From contig CAJMRY010000001.1 of the NCBI GenBank assembly GCA_905215935.1, positions 62,001 through 126,000 on the forward strand: 64,000 nt of DNA. The letters run 5' to 3'. This document shows, piece by piece, positions 8,593 through 18,148 of the stretch; the stretch's first letter is position 1; the number at the start of each line of letters is the position of its first letter. Under the pieces are notes generated by a model. The model was not told where the DNA came from and ran no database searches. It was given only the letters and a program-made list of their open reading frames with translations. Source of the stretch: an uncultured bacterium. GTDB lineage: Bacteria > Bacillota > Clostridia > TANB77 > CAG-508. The position numbers and the translations under genes were made by a program.

Positions 8593-11500
8593 TTATAATT
8601 CTATACATTTATTTAAACTAACTGAATATATATATGTATGTGCAACATTTTTATTTAAGCTTTGTTCTAAAGCATTTCTATATATTTCTAATTGTTTATT
8701 ATATTTTTTTATTAAAGAATCTTCTTCTCCACTTTTTATATAATCTGTCTTAAAGTCAACTAAAATCAATTCATCATTACTATTAATATAATAAAGATCA
8801 ATAATTCCTTGTACTAATATATCTTCACTTGTATCTAATTCAAATATATCTTTTGAAGAAATATTTATATAAAAAGGTTTTTCTTTGCAAATTTCTTTTG
8901 CTAATCTTAATTCTTTCCATAAATCAGATTTAGTATATTCATATAATTTATTTATATTAATTACATCTTTCTGATTTTTTGTTATTATATCTTTTTTATA
9001 TAATTCATTTACCATATCTTCTATTTTATAAATATTATAATCTTCTCTTTCATTCATCTTTTGAATACACAAATGCATTAAAGTTCCCTTTTCTGCACTT
9101 GTTATCTTTTCTTTATCGTCAATAAATTTAGGTTTATTTGTTAATATTTTATATTCTTTAATATTTTCTATTTCTTCTTTTGCTTCTAAACTCATAACAT
9201 TTTCATTTTCTATTTCTTTTATTTTTGTAACAGATGTTTTTGTAGGTATTAATATTGAATTACTATATTTGTATTGCCATCTTATTTTATTAATTACTTC
9301 ATCATTTTCATTATATATGCTATCTGATTTTTCTTTTACTTTGTTAATAAAATCTTGTTGTTCTTGTTTAACTTTTTGTTCATTTTTATTAATATTTTTT
9401 AATATTTCATCTTTTTTATATGTTTTTATACAAAATACGTCTTTTATCTTATCTTTATTTTTTAAATATACTAATTCTAACCAATCTAGATAAGTTTTAT
9501 ATTTTTTAATTAATAATGAATTTATTTTTGATATACCACCATCATTAGAATATAATTCTAGTAAATCTTCTTTTTCTTTTAAAGATTTTTCAGCATCTTT
9601 TTTTATTCCTGTTATTATTAGTTTTTCTTTTGCTCTTGTAAGTGCAACATAAAGAATTCTCATTTCTTCAGACAAAGTTTCTATATATGCATTAATTCTA
9701 ATAGCCTCTTTTGCCAAAGTATTATATTCTATTCTACTTTCAAAATCTATGTATTTAGGACCAAATCCTATATCCTGATGCATTAATATAGTATCATTTA
9801 AATCTTGCAAATTAAATCCTTTTCCTGTACCTGATAAGATAACAACTGGAAACTCTAGCCCTTTACTTTTGTGAATACTCATAATTCTTACTACATCTTC
9901 ATTTTCTCCAATTAATTTAGCAGAAGACATATCTCCACTTGTTTTTCTTAATTTATCTATAAAATTTATAAAATTAAATAATCCTTTAAAACTTGCTTTT
10001 TCATATTGTCTCGCTCTTTCAAATAACATCTTTAAATTAGCCTGTCTTAAAGAGCCATTTGGCATTAATCCGAACATAATTATAGAAATTTGTTTCAATA
10101 TAAATATTCCAAATTAGCTCATCTAGAGGTTTTTCATTTACTTGTTTTTGCCAAGATTTTAGCTGTAATAAAAAGTTTTGAATTTTATTACTTAAGTTTT
10201 CTTCACATTGTATCTGTGCTGACTGAAAAGCTTCATAAAAGCTTGACTCTTTATTACATAATCTAATTTTCACTAATTCATCGTCGGTAAATCCTCCAAT
10301 ATTAGACCTAAGTACACACACAAATGGTATATCTTGCATAGGATTATCTACTATTTTTAACAAACATAAAATTGTTTGAATCTCTATACTATCTAAGAAT
10401 TCAGATGACGTATCACTAAACACTGGTATATCTAATTCAGTTAACTCCTTTTCATATATAGGAGCAAGAGTAGATGTGGCTCTTAATAAGATTACTATAT
10501 CTTTATATGTAATTTTTCTATATCCTATTTTTTTATCATATACTAAATAGCCACTGTTTAATAATTCTTTTATTTTTTTGGATACTAATTTTGCTTCAAT
10601 AACACTATTTTGCAATATTTCTTCTGTTTCCTCTTGTTTAGTATTATCATCTTTATTTTCATTTTCATATCCATTTAAGCTTTTATTTTTATTATCATTT
10701 TTGCTATCTTCTTCATTATTAGATTTATAAATTTCATCATCTTCGTTTTCTTTCATATCAATAATATGTAGTTCTGTAATACCTGCATATTCAGAATTTA
10801 AATCTTCTGGATCTTCATAATTTGCTCCTAAATTTAAATATTCTTCTTCATTATATAATATATCTCCCGCTTCTTTACTCATAATATTATCAAAAACTAA
10901 GTTTGTAAAATCTAGTATATTTTTTCTACTTCTAAAATTCTTAAATAGTTTTATTTTCAAGTCTTTTCCTGTTTCTTTATTCATACTGTAATTTTCATAT
11001 TTATCTAAAAAAAGTTCTGGTCTCGCTTGTCTAAATTTATATATACTTTGTTTAACATCACCAACCATAAATATGTTATTTCCTCTAGAAATGCTAGATA
11101 AAATGTATTCTTGAACTAGATTACTATCTTGATATTCATCTATAGCTATTTCTTCAAATCTTTCTTTATATTCATTTGCTATATCTGTACTAATGATTTT
11201 TCCGTTTTTATCTTTTTTCACAAGTAATTTAAGTGCAAAATGCTCTATATCATTAAAATCGATAACATTTTTCTCTTTTTTTCTAACTTTAAATCTATCA
11301 CTAAATTCTATTATTAGATTTTTTAATTTGTAAAATATGTTGTACATTTCTGTAATATCCGTATTTGCTGTTTCTGAATTATATATTAATACTTTATTAA
11401 TACTTGTTGATATTTTTTTCTTTACATCATCTCTTATCTTTTTAGCTTCATCTTTTATTAATAGAGTTATTTTTCTATCTACTGGCCACTTTTCAAAATC

Positions 11501-12332
11501 TATTTTACTAAAATTATATGCATTATCCCAAGAATCTAAGTTTTTATATAATGACTTTATATTAGTTATATCTGATTCAATTACTTTTATATATTTTTCT
11601 AGCTCATCAAATCTCCTCATATTTAATACTAAATTCTCTAATTTTATAATAGAATCTTCTAAATCTTCTGAAAGATTTTTTAGTAAAATTTTTCCCCATA
11701 CAGTTTTAGAAAAATCTTGTTTTTTATCACTAATATTAAACATTTCTACTTTATCATTTAGCCATTCATTTGGAAATGGACTACTTTGAATAAATTTATA
11801 TATGTTCATAACTAACTGTTTTAGAGATTCATCATCTCTATAATTTGTATATGTGTTTATTAAATCAATAAAATCTTTATCATTATTTAAATACTTTTCT
11901 TCAAATAATTCTTCGATTACATCTTGTTTTAATAGTTCTATTTCTCCTGAATCTCCTACTCTAAAATTAGCTGATATATCTAATTCATAAAAATGATTAC
12001 GTATAACATCTAAACAAAACGAATGTATTGTACAAATACTTGCCTTATTTAATAAAATAATTTGTTTTTGCAAAACCTCGTCTTCTGGATTTTCTTCTAT
12101 TTGTTTATATATAGCATCTAAAATTCTTTCTCTCATCTCACTTGCAGCTGCATTTGTAAAAGTAACAATTAGAATTTTATCAATATCTATCTTATCTTTA
12201 ATTACTTTATTAATCATTCTTTCAACAAGCACAGCTGTTTTTCCACTTCCGCGCAGCAGCAGCTACTAATATATTAGAATCTTTTTCTTCTATTGCTTGC
12301 ATCTGCTCTTTAGTCCATTGTACTTTACTCAT
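8593..12332 (-). CDS. addA: ATP-dependent helicase/nuclease subunit A (two +1 recoding sites)
   Basis: Helicase-nuclease of the AddAB double-strand-break repair complex (RecBCD equivalent). With two +1 sites the product is 1245 aa, normal for AddA; without them it splits into three. The start MSKVQWTKEQ at 12332 has GGAGG seven bases upstream. Site one (12249-12251) lies inside the Walker A loop and restores VAAAAGSGKTAVL; site two (10070-10072) restores FYNYVGLMPNGSLRQ. Further on are VGDVKQSIYKFRQA, the SF1 motif IMSIHKSKGLEFPVV, and the C-terminal RecB-type nuclease motifs VDFKTD and KQLEIYRNALEQ. No addB is adjacent; upstream is a transposase element that may have separated the pair. Confidence 0.95.
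10069..10072 (-). other. +1 recoding site CGGA in addA (second)
   Basis: TAT GTT CGG ATT AAT in the zero frame becomes TAT GTT GGA TTA ATG (Y-V-G-L-M) without the C. It lies at residue 754 of the joined protein. Confidence 0.85.
12248..12251 (-). other. +1 recoding site CGGA in the addA Walker A motif
   Basis: GCT GCG CGG AAG TGG becomes GCT GCG GGA AGT GGA AAA (A-A-G-S-G-K) without the C. The glycine restored is residue 28, an essential P-loop glycine. Confidence 0.88.
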
Positions 12333-12360
12333 GTTTTTTCCTCCATCTTTTATTTTCGTT

Positions 12361-13268
12361 GCCAAAATGCCAAAAGGTGCCAAAAGGGACGGGGTATTTT
12401 GACAATTTTTTATAACAATTTTCACATCATTCTTTATCTATTAACTTTCTAATTGTCTCCCTGCTTATAAATAACAATTCTTCCATCTTTCTTGAAGATA
12501 TTCTATAATTTTTATGTAATATATTAACAATTTCTTTTAACTTTTCTTTATTCTTTATTAATTTGTCTTTATTTATATTATTTGTATACAAGAATTCATT
12601 AATCACTTCATTATAAATACTATCTTTCTCTTCTTCAGTATCAATAAAACTATTGTATCTCACTTCTGAACATATATATAATTTATATTTAAATTTAAAC
12701 TGTTTATAATTAGAATAATTATATTGCTCCATCCTATCACATATTCTTGCTTTTACTGGATTTTCAAAAATATATCTTATACAGTTATATAAATGTATCT
12801 CATTTACAATAGCTTCACTTTTGTATCTGTCTCTAAATACATATCCCACTCTTTTATACAATCTATTATAAAACGCAGCATATGTAGTATTTAATTTATG
12901 CATATAAGAACTCATATCTTTTATTGAATTACATTTTATTAATAGATGTGAATGGTTATCCATTATTGCATAGGCTATTATAGAAATATTACATTCTTCT
13001 TTTAATTGATACATAAGCTTTATATATTTCTTTTTCTCAAGACTTTTTTCAAATATATAACTCTTATTAATTCCTTGTGTCATTACATGAAAAAAATTTG
13101 TTTTCATATAATTTCTTGGTATTCTAGGCATTATGTTCTTCCACCTTCGTTAATAAATTTGCCCCCTCTTATAATATCATTATATCTATATTTTTTAAAT
13201 AGCCAAATAAAAAAATTGCCAAAATGCTCCGTCCCTTTTGGCACTTTTGGCACCTTTTGGCATTTTTA
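12361..13268. mobile_element. RAYT-type transposase element with inverted termini
   Basis: A single Y1 transposase gene bounded by inverted arrays of GCCAAAA-type repeats: left copy about 12361-12411, right copy about 13212-13268, facing each other. Both contain a GGGACGG core (GGGACGGGG left, CCGTCCC right). The element sits immediately upstream of addA. A solitary copy of the terminal sequence occurs at 62746-62788. Confidence 0.75.
12427..13131 (-). CDS. REP-associated tyrosine (Y1/HUH) transposase
   Basis: 234 aa. The N-terminal Y1_Tnp domain begins MPRIPRNYMKTNFFHVMTQG and has the HUH-type pair in MDNHSHLLIKC (HSH), then the likely catalytic tyrosine region NRLYKRVGYVFRDRYKSE and the conserved CIRYIFENPVKA. 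A C-terminal helix-turn-helix-like tail (NYRISSRKMEELLFISRETIRKLI) follows. RAYTs nick single-stranded REP hairpins; the repeats on both sides are the likely substrates. No in-frame CGG was found, so this gene uses the host code without recoding. Confidence 0.88.
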   Translation of the reverse strand: MPRIPRNYMKTNFFHVMTQGINKSYIFEKSLEKKKYIKLMYQLKEECNISIIAYAIMDNHSHLLIKCNSIKDMSSYMHKLNTTYAAFYNRLYKRVGYVFRDRYKSEAIVNEIHLYNCIRYIFENPVKARICDRMEQYNYSNYKQFKFKYKLYICSEVRYNSFIDTEEEKDSIYNEVINEFLYTNNINKDKLIKNKEKLKEIVNILHKNYRISSRKMEELLFISRETIRKLIDKE

Positions 13269-13329
13269 ATAGTTAAACTAAAAATTGCCAAAACTCCCAT
13301 TTATTTTGGAAATTTTGACAATTTACAAT

Positions 13330-14169
13330 TTATTTTATATACATATTAGGATCAATTTGAACATTATCTTTTAAAATTTCAAAATGCAAATGTGATTCAT
13401 CTGAAATTTCAAATGTTGCAGTATTTCCTACTGTTCCTATAGTTTGTCCTTTTTTTACACTTTCACCTGCAGTTACAAATTCTGCTGTTAGCAAGTTAGA
13501 GTATACAGTACTAAATCCATTATTATGTTCTATTACTACTGTTAATCCATATCTTGGATCATTTTTTATAGACTTTACAGTCCCCTCTTCTGATGCTTTT
13601 ACAATAGTAGTTTTTTCAGATTTTATATCAATTCCTGCATGTGTTACCCATTCTTTTAATGTATCTGAATATACAAGTTTATCTTTTGCATATTCTTTTA
13701 TAACTTCACCTTCTACAGGCATAGAAAAAACTGGGTCTGCTTTTTTTGTCTCTTGCTTAGTCTTTTCTTCTTCATCTGCTTTTTCTTTAGTTTTATTAGC
13801 TACATCTTTAGAATTTGTTGTTTTAGTTGTCGTTTGTTCCTTTATTTGTTGTACCTCATTTTTTTTGCTATTATTTTCTTTTTCTGTATCTACTACTAAT
13901 GTATTTGATTCTTCTTTTACTTCATTAACAGATTTTCCAATTTGACTACTTGCTTGTTCAGAAGTTCTTCCTCCTCCTTCTACAAGGCTTGTTATATCAC
14001 TAGAACTTAAATCTGCAATTTTAGAGCTTTCTGCATTTTTATTTCCATAAACAAAAATTCCAATTGCAAATATAATTACTATTAATGAAATAATTCCTGC
14101 AGATGTATATAAACTCTTACCCATGTTTGCTTTTTGTATATTTCTCTTTCTGTCTATCTCTTTTCTCAT
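13330..14169 (-). CDS. spoIIQ: forespore M23/LytM-domain protein SpoIIQ
   Basis: 279 aa: a short cytoplasmic N-terminus, one membrane helix (about residues 24-43), a low-complexity Lys/Glu/Thr linker, then a C-terminal LytM peptidase domain. Both zinc motifs are intact: HAGID (H-x3-D) and ESHLHFEI (HxH). SpoIIQ works from the forespore side with SpoIIIAH across the engulfment septum; clostridial forms keep the metal site that the Bacillus protein has lost (family knowledge). Position next to spoIID and sigF supports this name over a generic M23 peptidase. Confidence 0.85.
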   Translation of the reverse strand: MRKEIDRKRNIQKANMGKSLYTSAGIISLIVIIFAIGIFVYGNKNAESSKIADLSSSDITSLVEGGGRTSEQASSQIGKSVNEVKEESNTLVVDTEKENNSKKNEVQQIKEQTTTKTTNSKDVANKTKEKADEEEKTKQETKKADPVFSMPVEGEVIKEYAKDKLVYSDTLKEWVTHAGIDIKSEKTTIVKASEEGTVKSIKNDPRYGLTVVIEHNNGFSTVYSNLLTAEFVTAGESVKKGQTIGTVGNTATFEISDESHLHFEILKDNVQIDPNMYIK

Positions 14170-14289
14170 AAAATAAATTCCTCCTTAATTTTTCTTTAGT
14201 ATAATTATTTCCTTATAAGAGAAATTTATACAAATACTATAAAAAAAGTTATTGTTAATTGTACGTATATAAAATTAATATTAGTAATA

Positions 14290-15310
14290 TTATAAGTCTA
14301 CTACAGCAACACCTGTATAAAAATGTATAATAATCTCTTCACAAGTTTTTCCCTGTTTTGCTAAACTATCTGCACCTGTTTGACTCATTCCTACACCATG
14401 ACCATATCCGGGTTACAGAAAATTTAATATTATTATCTTCAATATTCACTTCAAAATTTGCAGATTTTAAAGTAAATATACTTCTTACTTCTACACCAGA
14501 CAAATTTTTATTTCCTATTTTTATAGTTTTTACTCTTTTTCCTTCTGTATATTCCAAAATCTGTATTGCATTTTCTTCTTCAAAATTAATAGAAAAGTCT
14601 TTATATTTTTCTTTCATTTTATTTACTAACTCTTCTTTAGAAATAATAACCTCTGACTTATATTGTGTATACGAATCTTCTCCTGATGTTTCAACGGTTT
14701 GAAGATATGGATATCCCAAGCCTCCCCATACATTAATTGGAGCTTCTGTACTTCCTCCACTATTAGAATGAAAAAAAGCATTAATTGGTTCTCCATTATA
14801 AGTTATAATTTTACCTTTAGTTTCATTTACTGCTTGTACTATTTTATTCCAATTACTTTCTCTTTCTATTTCTTCCCATTTGCTTAATCTATCTTCTTTT
14901 GAAATCCAAGCTTGGCAACAGTTTGAGTTATCACATATATCTGCTCCCTCATGTTTTCCACCATTATGTATTATCTTATAAATTGTATAAGTTCTTGCTA
15001 CAATACTTTGAGCTTTTAGCGCTTCTTTTTCAAAGCTTGCTGGCATTTCGGCTGATACTACTCCATACAAATATTCATCTAAATTTACTTCTTCTATATT
15101 ATTAGTTTTTGTATGTAGAACTTTTACAGTGTTATATTTTTTATAATCATATGAAGGTTCTTCTACTTTTGGTATATTTTCTTCTTTATTATCTATATGT
15201 TCTGTAACACTTGATGTTTGTTTATCTTCTCCAAATTTTTTAGTAAATATTATTGGAATTAAAAACGAAATTAATATTAATAGCAAAATATAGATGGTTA
15301 ACTTTCGCAT
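14290..15310 (-). CDS. spoIID: stage II sporulation protein D (one +1 recoding site)
   Basis: Lytic transglycosylase that thins septal peptidoglycan during engulfment. The joined product is 339 aa with one N-terminal membrane anchor (about residues 4-22) and the SpoIID domain (VVSAEMPASFEKEALKAQ, ARTYTIYK, FHSNSGGSTE). CGG at 14408-14410 (codon 301) breaks the conserved C-terminal motif; skipping C restores SVTGYGHGVGMSQTGADSL, then KQGKTCEEIIIHFYTG, to a TAA at 14290-14292. Without recoding the protein ends in unrelated IWSWCRNESNRCR. It lies 11 bases after sigF. Confidence 0.95.
14407..14410 (-). other. +1 recoding site CGGA in spoIID
   Basis: GTA ACC CGG ATA TGG becomes GTA ACC GGA TAT GGT CAT (V-T-G-Y-G-H), the SpoIID signature. 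Confidence 0.87.
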
Positions 15311-15321
15311 AATTCCTCCCT

Positions 15322-16046
15322 CTATATTGCAAGTTTAAGTTTCATTGAATTTAATACCTTTTTTTCTATTCTAGATACCTGTACCTGTGTAATTCCCAAT
15401 ACTTTAGCAACTTCACTTTGAGTTTGTCCTTTATAATACCTTAATAAAATTAATTCTTTCTCTCTTTCTTCTAGATTATCAATTAATTGTTTTATACAAA
15501 TTTTATCTACTATACTATTTGCCTCATTTGTATTACTACTTATTTTATCTATTATACTAATTCCTTCATCATCACCAGAATAGGTTTTATCATAAATTGA
15601 ATCTATTGGATTAAATGCATCTAAAGCTGATGCTATCTCTTCTTTAGGTATTTTTAATATTTTAGAAATTTCTTCTACTTTTATTTCTTTTCCGTTTTTT
15701 TTCATATATTCTTTTTGTAATTCTTTAATTTTTACTCCTAATTCTTTCATGCTTCTACTTACTTTTATTGGTCCATCATCTCTAATAAATCTTTTTATTT
15801 CTCCTAAGATATACGGTACAGCATATGTAGAAAGCTTGACATCTAAACTTGTATCAAATCTTTTTATTGCTTTTATTAATCCGAAGTGACCCGAATCTGA
15901 TATAAATCTTCTAATTCATAACCTCTTCCATTAAATCTTTTTACTATACTCCATACTAATCCTTTATTTTCTTCTACTAATTTAGACATAGCATCTTGAT
16001 TTCCACTTTGAGCTTTAAATATGTTTTCCATACTATTATCGTACAT
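15322..16046 (-). CDS. sigF: forespore-specific sigma factor SigF (two +1 recoding sites three codons apart)
   Basis: First compartment-specific sigma factor of sporulation. Start ATG at 16044-16046; with two +1 events the product is 240 aa, the normal SigF length. The zero frame from this start gives only 55 aa (ending DLYQIRVTSD). Skipping C at 15893 and again at 15883 gives DLYQIGSLGLIKAIKRFD, exactly sigma region 2, then VPYILGEIKRFIRDDGP and the region 4 helix-turn-helix QSEVAKVLGITQVQVSRIEK. Third gene of the spoIIA operon, and held inactive by SpoIIAB. Two recoding events in four codons are needed to make it. Confidence 0.95.
15880..15883 (-). other. +1 recoding site CGGA in sigF (second)
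   Basis: After the first shift the frame reads TCA CTT CGG ATT; skipping C gives CTT GGA TTA ATA (L-G-L-I), the conserved region 2 glycine (residue 55). Confidence 0.86.
15890..15893 (-). other. +1 recoding site CGGG in sigF (first)
   Basis: CAG ATT CGG GTC ACT becomes CAG ATT GGG TCA CTT (Q-I-G-S-L) without the C, at residue 52. Confidence 0.86.
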
Positions 16047-16062
16047 ATTTTCTCCTGCCTTT

Positions 16063-16548
16063 CTATCTTCCTCCTAAATTAGCAAATTCCATATTCTCTA
16101 TATCTTCTTCTACCTCCTCCTTTTTTATGAATTTTTTCATAGTAACTTTTGTTCCAAGTCCGAAAACAGATTCAACTGAAACTTCATCCATAAAGCTTTC
16201 CATTATTGTAAATCCCATTCCAGATCTTTCTAAATTTGGTTTTGAAGTATATAATGGTTTTCTTGCCATTTCTACATTTTCAATTCCCTTTCCTGTATCT
16301 GAAATTTCTATTTCTATACAATTTGCAAATATCTTACATATTATCTTTACCATTCCATTCATATTTTCATATCCATGAACAATACTATTAGTAACAGCTT
16401 CAGATACAGCAGTTTTTATATCTGCCATTTCTTCTATAGTTGGATCTAATTGTGAAGCAAAAGCTGCAACTGATATACGTGCAAATGCTTCATTATTAGA
16501 TTTACTTAAAAATTCTAATTTCATTTCATTTTCATATAAACTTTTCAT
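16063..16548 (-). CDS. spoIIAB: anti-sigma F factor SpoIIAB
   Basis: Serine kinase and anti-sigma factor that binds SigF and phosphorylates SpoIIAA. It is 161 aa with the GHKL fold: N box TAVSEAVTNSIVHGYEN, the G1 box EISDTGKGIE, and RSGMGFTIMESFMD. GGAG lies just upstream of the ATG. It is followed after 16 bases by sigF; a 200-base AT-rich spacer without recognisable features separates it from spoIIAA. Confidence 0.95.
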   Translation of the reverse strand: MKSLYENEMKLEFLSKSNNEAFARISVAAFASQLDPTIEEMADIKTAVSEAVTNSIVHGYENMNGMVKIICKIFANCIEIEISDTGKGIENVEMARKPLYTSKPNLERSGMGFTIMESFMDEVSVESVFGLGTKVTMKKFIKKEEVEEDIENMEFANLGGR

Positions 16549-16748
16549 AGTTTTCTCCTCTTTTTATCTATTTAAAATAACCTATACATTTAAAATAAGA
16601 CTAAGATTTAAACATTTGATAACATATACACTGTAAAGTCCTCTAAATTGTGAAACTAGCACAAGATTTAAAATCAAAGATTTTGGTTACTTTAAATTTG
16701 ATATTTTATTAAATCTATAATATTTGAAATTTAATATTTTTTATCAAT

Positions 16749-17084
16749 CTATGATACCTTAAATTCTATATCTTTCCTAATAGGTACTATTTTTAAAACA
16801 CCACTCATTTCAAATATTTTTCTTACACTTGGTTTTACATTTATCATTTCTACACTTCCACCAAATGTTTTTACTATTTTATATCTTCCTATTAACATTC
16901 CTATTCCTGCACTATCCATAAAAGTAACCATGCCAAAATCAAATATAACTTTTCTAGGCATATATCTCGTAATTTCATTATCAGCTTTCCTCCTTATATC
17001 TTCTGTAGTATGATGATCAATTTCTTCTGTTATTTGTAATATCAAAAGCTTGTCCTCTTGAATGTATTTACTATTCAAATTCAC
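16749..17084 (-). CDS. spoIIAA: anti-sigma F factor antagonist SpoIIAA
   Basis: STAS-domain partner that frees SigF when dephosphorylated. It is 111 aa; the phosphorylation site is the serine in VTFMDSAGIGMLIGRYK. It is the first gene of the spoIIA operon (AA-AB-sigF). AGGAGG-like ribosome site directly upstream. I could not identify a confident SigH promoter in the AT-rich leader. Confidence 0.95.
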   Translation of the reverse strand: MNLNSKYIQEDKLLILQITEEIDHHTTEDIRRKADNEITRYMPRKVIFDFGMVTFMDSAGIGMLIGRYKIVKTFGGSVEMINVKPSVRKIFEMSGVLKIVPIRKDIEFKVS

Positions 17085-17248
17085 ACTCCTCCTTCTTTTG
17101 TTTTTTATTATTATAATCCCATTTCCAGTTTTTTCCTATAGCGAAATCTAGGAAGTTTTATCGATTTATGGGAAGTTTTCGACATTTTTCTCTAACATAT
17201 CTAACTCATCAGTTTTAAAATTCAAACAATTTATAACCTGAAAAGAAT

Positions 17249-17324
17249 GAGTCCTAAAATGAAGTGCATCACAAATGCTAAACTTTTTTGTCTAACATTT
17301 GGAGTGCACTTCATTTTAGGACTC
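17249..17324. repeat. long perfect inverted repeat upstream of spoIIA
   Basis: 20 bases at 17249-17268 (GAGTCCTAAAATGAAGTGCA) are the exact reverse complement of 17305-17324, around a 36-base loop with a further AAATG/CATTT pair. No ORF. The symmetry exceeds a usual terminator and no clear T-run adjoins it; a small insertion element or bidirectional stop are options. Confidence 0.7.
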
Positions 17325-17374
17325 CCTCTTATTAATTCATCTTTATATACATAAGTTATTACTTTTTACCTTGG

Positions 17375-18016
17375 TTAACTATTAACTCTTATTATCTCCT
17401 CATAAAACTTTTCTTTATTTATAGCAAGTTCTGTTATATCATGTAAATATTTACTATATTCCTTATCATCAAAATACATTTTATTCCTTGCATATCCATT
17501 AATACCAAACTTTTCTATTAAAAATTTTCTACATACTTCTATTATTTCATCTTGATTTAATTCTGGTGAATGGTTAATCCTATATGAATAACATCTCTTT
17601 AAAGTAAATTCAACATCGATATTTCTATCAGCTGATGAAACTATTCTTCCATATATAGTTCTTGGGTCTGTATCCTTAGAAGCTCTGTGATCTTCTATTG
17701 CTTCTTTCATAACTATAATTTGTTCTTCATTAAAAAATTCTTTTATTTTTTTATCTTCAAATAGTTTTTGTGCTGAAATTATTTCATGATTTTTGGCATC
17801 TATATGATGTCCTATATCATGATAAGCTGCTATTACATATACCATTTCAAAATTAATATTTTCTATTGTTTCTGCAAATTGCAAGCTTCTTCTAATAACA
17901 TATTTTATATGATTAATTCCATGACCTCTCTCATTTAATTTGTATTCTTCAAATATCTCTTTTTCTATATATTCCTTAATTTCTTTTCTGATATTCTTAT
18001 CCATATTTACTTCCAT
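17375..18016 (-). CDS. HD-domain phosphohydrolase
   Basis: 213 aa single HD domain. Metal motifs visible: HGINHIKYVIRRS (first His), VIAAYHDIGHH (HD), EDHRAS and SSADRN. Such proteins hydrolyse nucleotides or phosphate esters; the substrate cannot be told from the sequence. AGGGG lies seven bases ahead of the ATG at 18016. It is alone between the spoIIA cluster and valS. Confidence 0.8.
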   Translation of the reverse strand: MEVNMDKNIRKEIKEYIEKEIFEEYKLNERGHGINHIKYVIRRSLQFAETIENINFEMVYVIAAYHDIGHHIDAKNHEIISAQKLFEDKKIKEFFNEEQIIVMKEAIEDHRASKDTDPRTIYGRIVSSADRNIDVEFTLKRCYSYRINHSPELNQDEIIEVCRKFLIEKFGINGYARNKMYFDDKEYSKYLHDITELAINKEKFYEEIIRVNS

Positions 18017-18148
18017 TACAATTCCCCTATCTTAAGAATTCTAATTTATACTATACTTTTTATAATATAAAGTTCTATGATAAATGTTTAAATTTCATCT
18101 GTTATCACATAATTTACTAATTACTTTATAATGCAAATTATCTATTTC

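Noticed and set aside
13006..13269. Plus-strand 87-aa ORF at the right end of the RAYT element
   Set aside because: Antisense to the transposase and made largely of the terminal repeat; no coding signals.
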